DNA from: Rohdeia mirabilis
GTDB taxonomy: Bacteria > Planctomycetota > UBA1135 > GCA-002686595
DNA: 64,000 nucleotides
Reading direction: 5' to 3'
Assembly (NCBI GenBank): GCA_007750655.1
Contig: CP036290.1
Location: forward strand, 1,612,001-1,676,000
Both the position numbers and the translations under genes were made by a program. Below, piece after piece: positions 17,832-26,241 of the stretch. Every line of letters starts with the position of its first letter. Position 1 is the first letter of the stretch. The notes below the pieces were generated by a model. It was not told where the DNA came from, searched no databases, and worked only from the letters and a program-made list of their open reading frames with translations.

Positions 17832-19237
17832 CGGTCCGAGCGCGAACCCGGGCGGCGCGCGATGCGGTCGGCGGCGAGTCCGACCAGGGCCAGGGCGAGG
17901 AGCAATTGGACCGCGATCTGGAGCGCGCTCGTCCGCACGCCGGCGAGCGCCCAACCAGCCGAACGCGGGACGTAACGGTGAGTTCCGACCTGTTCCCAGG
18001 TCTCGCGGCCGACCGCGAACCCGGGTTCGGACGCGCGTTCGTCGTAGGTCAACACGTCGTTGAGCGTGCGCACCATGTGGGCGCGGAACGTCTCGACGCT
18101 CGCGTCCCAGTCGGCGAGGTGCCGGCGGTCCGTTCCGGCCATCGACGCCGAGGTCCGACCCAGGGCGATGCGCGGACTGATCCACGCGAATCCGTCGAGC
18201 ACGTCCTCCTGCGTCGCGTGGCGTTCGTCCAGGTCGCCGTAGCTCTTCGCGTACACCGCGCTCTCGAGTTCCTCGCCGCGTTGCAGCACCCAACCGGCGA
18301 AGTTGAACGGCAGGTCCGCCACGTCGTCGACGGCGTGCTCGGCGAGGACCTGGGCCTTCAGCTCGGCGTAGGCCGGACTCGTGGGGTCGTGCGCCGAACC
18401 GATCTCGGACAGTTCGGCGGCGACGCTCGCGGCCAGCGCGCGCGGACTCGGCAACGGCACGGCACGGCTCGCGGCGTCGGCGGCCAACCGCGGAACGAGC
18501 AGCGCCGTGACGCCCCACAGCGCGAGTCCCGCGACGAGGCTCGCGCGCGCGGTCGGCATCAGCCCCGACAGGCCGACGACGACGAGGCACCACAGCACCG
18601 CGTGGGCGAGTTGGGCGGCGCCGAAACCGAGGCTGCGCAGGGTGTCGGCGCCCGGGGGGAGGAGCAGCAGCACCGCGGCGGCGATCGCGGCGGGGACCAG
18701 CGCGAGCAGCACGGCGGCGACGAGGCCCAACGCCTTGCCCACGACCAGAGCTCGCGGGTTCGCGCCCAGACCGACGAGGTGCGCCAGGGTCCCGCGGTCG
18801 CGTTCGCCCGCCAGCACGTCGAAACCCACCAACACGATCAACAGGGGCAGCAGCACCTGCGCCATCCCGCTCGGACTGCGCAAGGGAGCGGGGACGGTCT
18901 CACCGCGACTGCGCGCGCCGCGCGTGTGCGACTCGACGAACGTGGCCACGCCGCTGTACGCCGTCGCGCCGGGATCGAGGAACGACAGCTGCGACAGGGG
19001 CAGGAACGTCCACGTGCCGAAGTGCGTGGCCGAGTGGGGGTTCTTCTCGCCCTGGTCGAGCCAGGTGTCGTGCACGGCGTGGCTGGCTGCCTCGCGCTGG
19101 TCGGCGCGTTCGGTCGCGTCGAGCCAGGCCGACGACATGGCCGCGAGCAACAGCACGAGCAGCAGTCCCGCCAGCGTGCGGAAGCGGCGGTCGCGAGCCA
19201 GCCGGACCAGTTCGTGGCGTGCGATCGCTCCGATCAC
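17828..19237 (-). CDS. ABC-2 type exporter permease, first subunit (DUF3526-like)
   Basis: 469 residues. A cytosolic start (ARHELVRLARDRRFRTLAG) leads into helix 1, then a large periplasmic region (residues ~40-130). Helices follow with the typical VGFDVLAGERDRGTLAHLVG motif, a second periplasmic region (~260-430) and a last helix. This two-soluble-region layout is that of DUF3526 exporter subunits found beside NosF-like ATPases. It overlaps the ATPase stop and the next permease start by 4 bases each, so the three subunits are translationally coupled. Confidence 0.85.
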   Translation of the reverse strand: MIGAIARHELVRLARDRRFRTLAGLLLVLLLAAMSSAWLDATERADQREAASHAVHDTWLDQGEKNPHSATHFGTWTFLPLSQLSFLDPGATAYSGVATFVESHTRGARSRGETVPAPLRSPSGMAQVLLPLLIVLVGFDVLAGERDRGTLAHLVGLGANPRALVVGKALGLVAAVLLALVPAAIAAAVLLLLPPGADTLRSLGFGAAQLAHAVLWCLVVVGLSGLMPTARASLVAGLALWGVTALLVPRLAADAASRAVPLPSPRALAASVAAELSEIGSAHDPTSPAYAELKAQVLAEHAVDDVADLPFNFAGWVLQRGEELESAVYAKSYGDLDERHATQEDVLDGFAWISPRIALGRTSASMAGTDRRHLADWDASVETFRAHMVRTLNDVLTYDERASEPGFAVGRETWEQVGTHRYVPRSAGWALAGVRTSALQIAVQLLLALALVGLAADRIARRPGSRSDR

Positions 19238-19962
19238 GGACGTGCGGTCCCGGGCGGGGCGTAGACGGTCTCGAGGTAGAGGCGCTCGAGTTCGCTCGGT
19301 TCGACGTCGGCGCCGTTCACCTCGAGCGCCAGTTCACCCGCGACCAGCACGCCGATGCGATCGCCGCTCGTGGCGGAGCGGAACACGTCGTGCGTGGCCA
19401 TCAGGATCGCGAGACCCTGACCGTCGGCCAGTTCGCGCAGCAGCGTGGCGAACTCGTTCGAGGCGCGCGGATCGAGTCCGGTGGTGGGCTCGTCGAGCAG
19501 CAGGCAGCCGGCGCCCTTCGCGAGCGCCGCGGCGATGCCGACCCGCTGGCGCATGCCCTTGCTGAACGTGCCGACCCGCCGGTCGCGAGCCTCGCGCGCG
19601 AGTCCGACGCGGTCGTACAGCGCGTCGGCCGCGCCGCGTTCGAGTCGCTGGCCGGTGGCGAGTCGCGCCAGGTACGCGAGGTTCTCGATCGCCGTGAAGC
19701 GCGGGTAGAGGCGCACCTGGTCGGGCACGTAGGCCACGCGCTGGCGGGCGCGCAGCGGCTCGGCGGCGGTGTCGATGCCGTCGATCGTCGCCGTTCCCGC
19801 GCTCGGACGCTCGAACCCGAGGAACAACTGGACCGTCGTGGTCTTGCCGGCTCCGTTCGGCCCCAGCAGCGCGTAGACCTCGCCCGGTTCGACGCGCAGG
19901 TCGAGTCCGGCCAGAGCGACGACTTCGCCGTAGGTCCTGCGCAGCCCGCGAGCTTCCAACAT
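19234..19962 (-). CDS. ABC exporter ATP-binding subunit
   Basis: 242 residues, a complete ABC ATPase: Walker A GPNGAGKTTT (residues ~35-44), signature FSKGMRQRVGIAAAL, Walker B LLLDEPTTGLDP and switch His in MATHDVFRS. It is closest in style to the CcmA/NosF group that drives ABC-2 permeases. The gene starts 33 bases after the cysteine dioxygenase stop and overlaps the first permease by 4 bases, so cysteine dioxygenase, ATPase and both permeases may share one transcript. Confidence 0.93.
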   Translation of the reverse strand: MLEARGLRRTYGEVVALAGLDLRVEPGEVYALLGPNGAGKTTTVQLFLGFERPSAGTATIDGIDTAAEPLRARQRVAYVPDQVRLYPRFTAIENLAYLARLATGQRLERGAADALYDRVGLAREARDRRVGTFSKGMRQRVGIAAALAKGAGCLLLDEPTTGLDPRASNEFATLLRELADGQGLAILMATHDVFRSATSGDRIGVLVAGELALEVNGADVEPSELERLYLETVYAPPGTARP

Positions 19963-19995
19963 GGGATCGGGACGAAGGCCTGCGGCCCGAATCGG

Positions 19996-20574
19996 TCAGT
20001 CGGTGTAGCTGAGGGAGCAGACCTCGGCCTTGAAGCCGCCCGTCGCCGCCGGTTCGAACTTGGTGCACTGCACCATCTCGCCGCCGTAGACGTGCAGCGT
20101 GACCGCCACCTCGTCCTCGTCGTTGGCGATCACGTGGTACTCGAAGGGCGGGATCAGCGCGCCCGACTCGCCGACGCCGGCGTGGATCGTCTCGCGCTTC
20201 TCGAAGTCCCACACGCCCGTCGTCGAGCAGAGGTTCGCCGTGCGCTCGTAGCTGTCGACGCGGATCCGTCCGCGGTAGACGCACTCGACGCACCAGCTGC
20301 CGGAGTGGTCGTGCAGCGGCGTGTGCTGCTGCGGGTTCCAGATCATCAGCACGGCGCTGTAGCGGCCGGCCGGATCGTTGTGCAGCAGGCGGCGCGCGTA
20401 GTGCTCTGCGTCGGGGCGCGCCAGTTCGGGCGTCAGCAGTTCGTCGGCGCGGGCGGCGCCCCACTCGAGGGCGTCGCGGATCTGTTGACAGCGGGCCCCG
20501 TCGTTCGGGGCGTCGACGGCCGCGTCCAGTCGGCGTACGAGATCGGCGGCCGCGTCGGTGGTGGGGGTGTTCAT
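19996..20574 (-). CDS. Cysteine dioxygenase type I
   Basis: 192 residues, cupin fold. Iron-binding residues are His88 and His90 (TPLHDHSGSWC) and His147 (PPFEYHVIA). Cys95, which in mammalian enzymes can crosslink, is present in SWCVEC, and Tyr163 in HVYGG corresponds to the active-site Tyr. The enzyme oxidises L-cysteine with O2 to cysteine sulfinate; a 3-mercaptopropionate dioxygenase role is an alternative for bacterial homologues. It sits directly upstream of an ABC exporter on the same strand, a possible functional link to thiol or sulfur handling, which is inference. Confidence 0.88.
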   Translation of the reverse strand: MNTPTTDAAADLVRRLDAAVDAPNDGARCQQIRDALEWGAARADELLTPELARPDAEHYARRLLHNDPAGRYSAVLMIWNPQQHTPLHDHSGSWCVECVYRGRIRVDSYERTANLCSTTGVWDFEKRETIHAGVGESGALIPPFEYHVIANDEDEVAVTLHVYGGEMVQCTKFEPAATGGFKAEVCSLSYTD

Positions 20575-20745
20575 CGCGTAGGGAGAGGGAGGGGCCGGGT
20601 GGGGTGCGGTGGGCTCCGGATGGCCGCCCGGCGGACGCTGCCGAGGGTACCACGGACAGGTTCCGCTCCCGAGCCCGGACGGGCCCCGGCGAGCGGGCTG
20701 GTACCCTGCGCGCCGAGCGCCCGGAGCCGAGAGCTCCGCGCTCGC

Positions 20746-20822
20746 GGGCCCTTAGCTCAGTCGGTTAGAGCACGCGACTCATAATCGCTTGGTCGTAGGT
20801 TCGAGTCCTACAGGGCCCACCA
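20746..20822 (+). tRNA. tRNA-Ile (CAU anticodon, lysidine type)
   Basis: A complete cloverleaf: acceptor GGGCCCT (20746-20752) pairs with AGGGCCC (20812-20818), followed by A and an encoded CCA. The T arm has GTAGGTTCGAGTCCTAC. The anticodon loop is CTCATAA with anticodon CAT at 20780-20782. The overall sequence matches tRNA-Ile2, whose C34 is turned into lysidine by TilS so that it reads AUA, rather than tRNA-Met. The first pair of the anticodon stem is a C-U mismatch (G-U is common there in other bacteria). It is the only RNA gene I can identify. Confidence 0.95.
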
Positions 20823-20847
20823 CCGCCGCCACCGACGGGCCCTCGCC

Positions 20848-21468
20848 TCAACCGGGTCCGGCGGGCAGACCGAAGGGCTCGACGCGCTTGAGCGACTTGT
20901 CGAGCAGCGTGTGCTTCGTGAGCCGCTGCAGCCAGTGGCGCGCGCGGGTCAGCGGGTGGATCGGGAACTCGGCGTCGTAGCGCGCGAGGTAGGGCTCGAA
21001 CTCGCCGGTGATGCCGTTCTCGTCCTGCTGCGCGAGTCCAGCGGCGATCTGCCGGTCGAGGATCGCCTTCTCGCGGACGCCCTTCAGTCCGTGTTCCTCG
21101 CACTGGACCTTCAGCACGTAGCCGAAGTCCGCGAACGGGATCGTGAGCGAGCCGATGAACATCGCGCCGCCCGACGGCTGGGGGACCGCGACGATCGAAC
21201 GCACGACGCGCTGCGTGCCGATGCGATCGAGACCGACCTCGATCAACGGTGCTCTCGGATTCACGAAGAGCGCGCGGTAGGCGGCGACGAACGCCTCGTC
21301 CGTCGCGGCTTCGTGCGGCAGGTCGGGCGCGGTCCGCACGATCAACAGACCGATCCCGTCGCCGTCCGGGGTGCGCCAGACGCGCACGCCGTCCTGGTCG
21401 CCGAAGAGGGTGGCCTGCGCGTCCTGGAAGCGCACGTGATCGAGGGAGGGGGTGTATTCAGCGTTCAC
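20848..21468 (-). CDS. Hypothetical 206-residue protein
   Basis: Not recognised. No signal peptide or membrane helix. The N-terminal ~150 residues look like a single alpha/beta domain (DGVRVWRTPDGDGIGLLIVRTAP; APLIEVGLDRIGTQRVVRSIVAVPQPSGGAMFIGSLTIPFADFGYVLKVQ is broken into beta strands rich in V/I), followed by helices with basic residues. It lies between the tRNA and a small membrane protein on the same strand, 9 bases from the latter's stop. Confidence 0.75.
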   Translation of the reverse strand: MNAEYTPSLDHVRFQDAQATLFGDQDGVRVWRTPDGDGIGLLIVRTAPDLPHEAATDEAFVAAYRALFVNPRAPLIEVGLDRIGTQRVVRSIVAVPQPSGGAMFIGSLTIPFADFGYVLKVQCEEHGLKGVREKAILDRQIAAGLAQQDENGITGEFEPYLARYDAEFPIHPLTRARHWLQRLTKHTLLDKSLKRVEPFGLPAGPG

Positions 21469-21477
21469 GGGACAAGA

Positions 21478-21909
21478 CTACTCGCCGTCCGGGGGCAGGA
21501 CGAAGGGTTCACGGCCGCGGCGGGCGCGGATCCAGTTCAGGGCGCGGTGGATCGTCGGTCGCCGCACGATCTTCTGCTCGAGGGCGCGCTTCTTGGGCAG
21601 GTCGAGCAGGACCAGAGCGGCGAGCAGCGTCAGGATCCCTTGGCCGGGCAGCACCAGCATCGCGAGGCCGATCAACAGGAGGACGGCGCCCGCGACGTTC
21701 TTCAGGACCTGCACCAGGCGCCAGGTGCGGAGGTAGCGCTGGGTCCAGGCCGGGCGCGGCGGGTGGTCGCCGACGAAGTACTCGGCCGGCAGGGCGCCCA
21801 CGGCGATCGGCAGCAGGAGCGCGCTCAGGACGAACGTGGCGATCGAGGCGCCGACGGCCCAGCTCGTGAGGGTGGGGTGGTCGCGGACGAAGTCGAGGAG
21901 GGCGTTCAC
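21478..21909 (-). CDS. PGPGW-type small transmembrane protein
   Basis: 143 residues starting at GTG 21909 behind a good AAGGAG site. Three or so hydrophobic helices, one containing LAMLVLPGQGILTLLAALVLLD: the PG-Q/P-G-x-L element is typical of the short PGPGW transmembrane family, whose function is unknown. The C-terminus is basic and cytoplasmic (KKRALEQKIVRRPTIHRALNWIR in pieces). The stop is 9 bases from the start of the hypothetical gene at 21468, suggesting co-transcription. Confidence 0.75.
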   Translation of the reverse strand: MNALLDFVRDHPTLTSWAVGASIATFVLSALLLPIAVGALPAEYFVGDHPPRPAWTQRYLRTWRLVQVLKNVAGAVLLLIGLAMLVLPGQGILTLLAALVLLDLPKKRALEQKIVRRPTIHRALNWIRARRGREPFVLPPDGE

Positions 21910-21916
21910 AGGGGCT

Positions 21917-21922
21917 CTCCTT
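21917..21922 (-). promoter_or_regulatory. Ribosome binding site deciding a GTG start
   Basis: AAGGAG on the minus strand, 7 bases before GTG 21909, favours this start over an in-frame ATG at 21954. Confidence 0.7.
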
Positions 21923-21976
21923 CCGACGTTCGCGCGCTCGGTTGCGCCGCGCACGGCGCCCGCTCGTCGCGACGCT

Positions 21977-22750
21977 TCATCGCGGCGGCGCGTCGCGCCT
22001 CGACTCGAGCGACCCCAGTCGGACGTCGGCGATCAGGGGCAGGTGGTCGGAGGCGCGGCGCGCGAGGTCGAGGCGGCTGCGGAAGAGACTGGTGAGTTCG
22101 ACCTCGCCTCGCACGTAGACCGCATCCAGCGCGCGCACCGGTGCGATCGCCGGATAGGTCGAGATCGGACGCTGTGGGCCGTCGAAACCGGCCGGTGCGA
22201 CCTGGCGCGCGATCTCGCCCCACACGTCGTTCAGGTCGCCCGCGAGCACGACCGGCGTTCTGCCGCGGACGCGCGTGTACGGATCGCACGCGAGGAAGCG
22301 CTTGATCTGCAGGCGCCGCTCGATCCCCGACAGACCGAGGTGCATGCAGAACAGGTGCAGACTGCGCGTGTGACCGTCCTCGAGCGGGATGCGCGCTCGG
22401 GCGTGGAGCACGCAGCGCGCCTTCTTCGGCCGGATGCGCAGGTCGACGTTCTCCACGTCCTCGAGGGGGAAGCGCGACAGGATCGCGTTGCCGTACTCGC
22501 CGCCCTGGCCGCGCTTCCTGTGGACGACGAAATACGCGTTGTGGGGGAGGTCGGACTCGGCGAGGGCTTCGGCCAACTGCTCCAGCTGGGGCCGCACTCC
22601 GAAGCGCGGCGATCCCTGTGCCACCTCCTGGAGGCAGACCACGTCCGGGGCGTAGTGCGCGATCACCTCGGCGATCCTCGCCGGGTCGTGGCGCCGGTCC
22701 ACACCGCCGACGCACTTGTGGATGTTGTAGGTGAGGATTCGAACGCGCAT
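21977..22750 (-). CDS. Endonuclease/exonuclease/phosphatase (EEP) family protein
   Basis: 257 residues. EEP-fold motifs: ILTYNIHKCVG (Asn8), DVVCLQEVAQ with the metal-binding Glu, LFCMHLGLS with His, LAGDLNDVW (Asp/Asn pair) and RRASDHLPLIADV with the catalytic-type SDH. There is no signal peptide. This subgroup often sits beside cardiolipin synthase genes and may act on phosphodiesters or phospholipid head groups. Here it is divergent from the cardiolipin synthase at 22869, with a 118-base shared promoter region. Confidence 0.88.
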   Translation of the reverse strand: MRVRILTYNIHKCVGGVDRRHDPARIAEVIAHYAPDVVCLQEVAQGSPRFGVRPQLEQLAEALAESDLPHNAYFVVHRKRGQGGEYGNAILSRFPLEDVENVDLRIRPKKARCVLHARARIPLEDGHTRSLHLFCMHLGLSGIERRLQIKRFLACDPYTRVRGRTPVVLAGDLNDVWGEIARQVAPAGFDGPQRPISTYPAIAPVRALDAVYVRGEVELTSLFRSRLDLARRASDHLPLIADVRLGSLESRRDAPPR

Positions 22751-22868
22751 CGGTCCAGACGGCTCGCGGCGGCCTGCACCACGCGCGAGTTCCGGGTCGA
22801 GACGGTACCGCGCGCCCCGGGAATCGGATCCCGACTCGGGTGGGCGATCCCGCTGGTAGGGTCTGTCC

Positions 22869-24284
22869 GTGGAATTCCTGTGGTCCTCGCTCAGCCTGCT
22901 CTCGCTCGTCGGGTCGATCGGCGGAACCGTGCACCTGCTCCTGCACTACCGCCGCCCCGCGTCGGCCGTCAGTTGGCTGTTCGCGCTCTGGTTCCTGCCT
23001 CTCTTCGGCGTGGCTCTGTATCTGATGTTCTCGGTCTACGAGGGGCCGCGGCGGGTCCGGCGCCGCCGCCGTCTCTCGCGGCGCCTGCGCGAGCGCGAAC
23101 GCGTGGTCCGAGGCGAGACCGAGGGTTCCGACGAGTCCGAGTACGAGGACCGTCTCGCGCCGGTGGCGGAACGGGTGGGCGCGCTCCCGCCGATCGCGGG
23201 GAACGCCATCGACCTGCACGCGGACGGTCCGGCGGCGCGCGCGGCGTACCTCGAGCTGCTGCGCTCGGCCGAGGTGGAGATCCTGCTCGAGACGTTCAGC
23301 TGGGAGGACGACGCCTTCACGCGCGAGGTCGTCGCGGTTCTGGCGGAGAAGCTCGCGGCCGGCGTCGACGTGCGCGTCCTGATCGACGCCATCGGCGCGC
23401 GGCGCCTCTTCGACCGCAACCTGCGGGGACTGATTCGCGCCAAGATTCCGTTCGAGCGCTTCCTCGAGCCCAATCCCTTGAAGGGGCGCTTCCAGATCAA
23501 CTTCCGCAACCACCGCAAGATCCTCGCGGTGGACGGCAAGCGCGCGATCGTCGGCGGTCGCAACTGCGTGCTCGACTACTACGAGACCGGCGACGACAGC
23601 ATCCGCGACCTGACCGTGACGATCGCTGGACCGGCGGTCGAGGCGCTGCGGAACCTGTTCCTCGAGGACTGGATCGTCGCCACCGAGTCGCTCGACGAGG
23701 AGCCCGTCGACCTGGGCGCGCCCGCGGCGGTGGGGGACACCGTGGTGCGCGTCATCCCGCACGGGACCGACGAGGATCGCGACGCGTTCCTGCCGCTGCT
23801 CAGCGCGGCGCTGCGCGAGGCCGAGTCGGAGATCCTGATCGTCACGCCGTACTTCGTGCCCGGCATCAGCATGACGCACGAACTCGAGATGGCGGCGTTG
23901 ATGGGGATCCGCGTGCGCCTGCTGGTTCCGCGCCGCAGCCCCGAGCGCTGGCCGGACATCGGCGCGCGGCGCTTCTTCGGGTCGTTGCTCGAGGCGGGGG
24001 TCGAGATCTACCGTCGGCCGCTGCCGTTCATCCACGCGAAAGCGATCATCGTCGACGACAAGCGCAGCTTCCTCGGTTCGGCGAACTTCGATCAGCGCTC
24101 GTTCCATCTGAACTACGAGCTGACCTGCGAGATCCCCGACGAACGCTTCTCGAAGGCGTTGCTGGAGCACTTCGCGCCCGATCTCGAACTGGCCGAGCGG
24201 CTCGATCCGAAGGTGTTCGCGAACCGGCCCTGGCACACGCGCGTGGCCGAGAATTTCGTGGCGTTGTTCGAACCGCTCCTGTGA
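22869..24284 (+). CDS. cls: Cardiolipin synthase (phospholipase D family)
   Basis: 471 residues from GTG 22869. Two N-terminal membrane helices (residues ~5-25 and 35-55) anchor a tandem phospholipase D domain pair. HKD motif 1 is in NHRKILAVDGKRAIVGGRN and motif 2 in HAKAIIVDDKRSFLGSANFD. The enzyme condenses two phosphatidylglycerols to cardiolipin and glycerol at the inner membrane. The highly basic stretch RRVRRRRRLSRRLR after the second helix should sit in the cytoplasm near anionic lipid. Length and architecture match bacterial ClsA-type enzymes. Confidence 0.92.
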   Translation: MEFLWSSLSLLSLVGSIGGTVHLLLHYRRPASAVSWLFALWFLPLFGVALYLMFSVYEGPRRVRRRRRLSRRLRERERVVRGETEGSDESEYEDRLAPVAERVGALPPIAGNAIDLHADGPAARAAYLELLRSAEVEILLETFSWEDDAFTREVVAVLAEKLAAGVDVRVLIDAIGARRLFDRNLRGLIRAKIPFERFLEPNPLKGRFQINFRNHRKILAVDGKRAIVGGRNCVLDYYETGDDSIRDLTVTIAGPAVEALRNLFLEDWIVATESLDEEPVDLGAPAAVGDTVVRVIPHGTDEDRDAFLPLLSAALREAESEILIVTPYFVPGISMTHELEMAALMGIRVRLLVPRRSPERWPDIGARRFFGSLLEAGVEIYRRPLPFIHAKAIIVDDKRSFLGSANFDQRSFHLNYELTCEIPDERFSKALLEHFAPDLELAERLDPKVFANRPWHTRVAENFVALFEPLL

Positions 24285-24311
24285 ACCTGTGGCGCGCGCC
24301 GACGGACCGGC

Positions 24312-26144
24312 TCAGCGCTCGCGTTCCCCCGCGCCGCCGCACATGACCAGTCCGCCGCTCTCGACGGACATCAGCAGCAGGTAGGCGAGGTTCACGACGG
24401 ACTCCTCGGCCATGTACGGCGCGCCCATGTGCGGCGTCGAGTAGCGCAGGCCGTAGCCCGGCTCCCAGTTCGCGAGGAAGCGCCAGCGGTACTGCTCGAG
24501 CACCTGCTCGAAGGCCGCGCGGTCCACCACGGCCAGCGAGATCAGACCGAGCGCCGCCCCGGGTTCACCGTAGGCGTGGCTGTTGAACATCCACGGGTGC
24601 CGCTCCGCCATGAGTGCGGTCAGAGGTCCGCGCATGCCGGCCTCGTCGTCGCCGCGCAGGTGCTCGGCGAGCGCCACGAGTCCGGAGCGCGACCAGAACT
24701 CGTCCTGGTCGCGGTACGAGCCGTTGTAGCCCATACCGCCGTGCCCCTCGTTCGCCGGATTCGACCACGAGTGTTCGACGTAGGGACGGATGTGCTCCCA
24801 GACGGTCGACTCCACGCCACAGCGTCGCGCCAACGCGTCGAACACGAGCAGGTGCGCGGCCGGCGCCATCAGCGCCTTGTCGTCGTAGGGCAGACCGTCG
24901 GGACCGTGGCCGAACGCCTGCGTGCCCCACTTGGACTCGTGGGTCGTGGTCGGCAGCCAGGCGCAGGCCTTCGTGACCCAATCGAGGACCGCATCGTCAC
25001 CCGTCGCGAGGTTCCACTCGCAGAACAGCCAGCCCTGGTAGGCCACGGCCCAGTAGGCGAGGCCGGTCAACTCGGCGGGTTCGGGGCGCTTCTCCTTCAG
25101 GAAGGCGATGGTGCGCTCGATGCGCTCGGTGTGGCGCGGGTCGCCCGTCCCGAGCAGGGCCAGCGCGCCGAGCCCCGGGTTGACCTCGTTCGCGCCGGGC
25201 CACGCGCCGTTCTTCTGCTGGTGCGACTCCGCCCACAGGACGAGGTCGCGCTCGAACGCGTCCGCCAGCGGGCCTCGCAGCGGGAAGCCGGCGTCGAGCG
25301 CGTCGCCGAGGTTCTCGCCGTCGATCCCGAACGCGGCGGGCCGGAAGGGCTGGTCGAGTTCGACGCGCAGTCCTCCTTCCGGACGCAGGACCGTGAAGGC
25401 CACGCTCGTGCGACCGGCGCGCGCCGCGGACTCGAGCGCGTGACCGATCACGGACTCGTGGCTGGCTTCGAACCACTCCCAGCCCGGTGCGACGCTCGAG
25501 ACGGGCAGCGGCCGGTCGTCGACCGCCACGACCAGGTCGCCGACGCGCAGCCCGGCCCGTTCGGCCGCACCGCCCGCGCGCACCGCGAGGATCGAGAAGG
25601 CGCGGCACTGGTGCTCGGTCAGTGCGACCAGCCCGAGCGCACCCACGTCGAGGCGGTCCGGACCCAGGACGCCATTGGCCTTGCCGAGCAACTTGGGCGT
25701 CGGAGCGGTGTGGAAGCGCTCGACCGTCGGGTTCGCGAGGACGACGCGTCCGCCCACCGAGCGCACGACGAGGGTGGAGCGCTCGGGGAGGTCGGCCGTT
25801 CGTGCGGCGTCGAGACGGGCGACGACGCGGAGCGGACCGGACACGTCCGCGAGCGTCGCGAGCACGTAGAGCCCCAGCGGCTCCCCGTCGAGCGTCACCT
25901 CGAGGCGTACGTCCGGCGCCGACTCGAGCACGTCGAACTGGACGGTCACGTACCAACCCTTCGGGTCGAGGCCTTCGACCTCGGTGCGCGCTGGAACCGT
26001 GACCGCGAGCTCGAGCCGCCCGTCGCCGTCCAGCTCGAGCGCGTCCGGCGGGGCCGTCGTGGCGAGCCGATCCGCATGCAGCGGAGACGCCCAGGAGCCG
26101 AGGAGGAGGGCGTGGGCGAGGACGAACGAGGTCAGGATCCGCAT
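24312..26144 (-). CDS. DUF6288-like exported protein with PDZ domain
   Basis: 610 residues from ATG 26144, which gives a clean signal peptide (MRILTSFVLAHALLLGSWA). Residues ~35-150 are a beta-rich region. Residues ~180-270 hold a PDZ domain (AVRAGGAAERAGLRVGDLVVAVDDRPLP, broken here for length as AERAGLRVGDLVVAV). Residues ~305-600 form an alpha/alpha toroid-like domain (NPGLGALALLGTGDP; TGLAYWAVAYQGWLF; YDDKALMAPAAHLLVFDALA; GGMGYNGSYRDQDEFWSRSG). This is the layout of DUF6288 proteins abundant in Planctomycetota, of unknown function, possibly glycan- or prenyl-type toroid enzymes. It is convergent with cls and followed upstream by an acyltransferase gene. Confidence 0.82.
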   Translation of the reverse strand: MRILTSFVLAHALLLGSWASPLHADRLATTAPPDALELDGDGRLELAVTVPARTEVEGLDPKGWYVTVQFDVLESAPDVRLEVTLDGEPLGLYVLATLADVSGPLRVVARLDAARTADLPERSTLVVRSVGGRVVLANPTVERFHTAPTPKLLGKANGVLGPDRLDVGALGLVALTEHQCRAFSILAVRAGGAAERAGLRVGDLVVAVDDRPLPVSSVAPGWEWFEASHESVIGHALESAARAGRTSVAFTVLRPEGGLRVELDQPFRPAAFGIDGENLGDALDAGFPLRGPLADAFERDLVLWAESHQQKNGAWPGANEVNPGLGALALLGTGDPRHTERIERTIAFLKEKRPEPAELTGLAYWAVAYQGWLFCEWNLATGDDAVLDWVTKACAWLPTTTHESKWGTQAFGHGPDGLPYDDKALMAPAAHLLVFDALARRCGVESTVWEHIRPYVEHSWSNPANEGHGGMGYNGSYRDQDEFWSRSGLVALAEHLRGDDEAGMRGPLTALMAERHPWMFNSHAYGEPGAALGLISLAVVDRAAFEQVLEQYRWRFLANWEPGYGLRYSTPHMGAPYMAEESVVNLAYLLLMSVESGGLVMCGGAGERER

Positions 26145-26241
26145 GGTCGGCAGTGGGGATGGGGGGCCGGGGTCCGGTCGCGGGTGCGCGGCTGGCGGCA
26201 CCCTACGCCAGGACGGGGGTCCGGGCCGACGCTCGACCCGC

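Noticed and set aside
16365..18593. A 742-residue version of the second ABC permease
   Set aside because: The extra N-terminal part overlaps the first permease and is Arg-rich; ATG 17831 with a 4-base overlap is far more likely.
20746..20822. tRNA-Met reading of the CAT anticodon
   Set aside because: The body (GGGCCCTTAGCTCAG..., anticodon stem GCGACTCATAATCGC) is that of tRNA-Ile2 with lysidine-modified C34.
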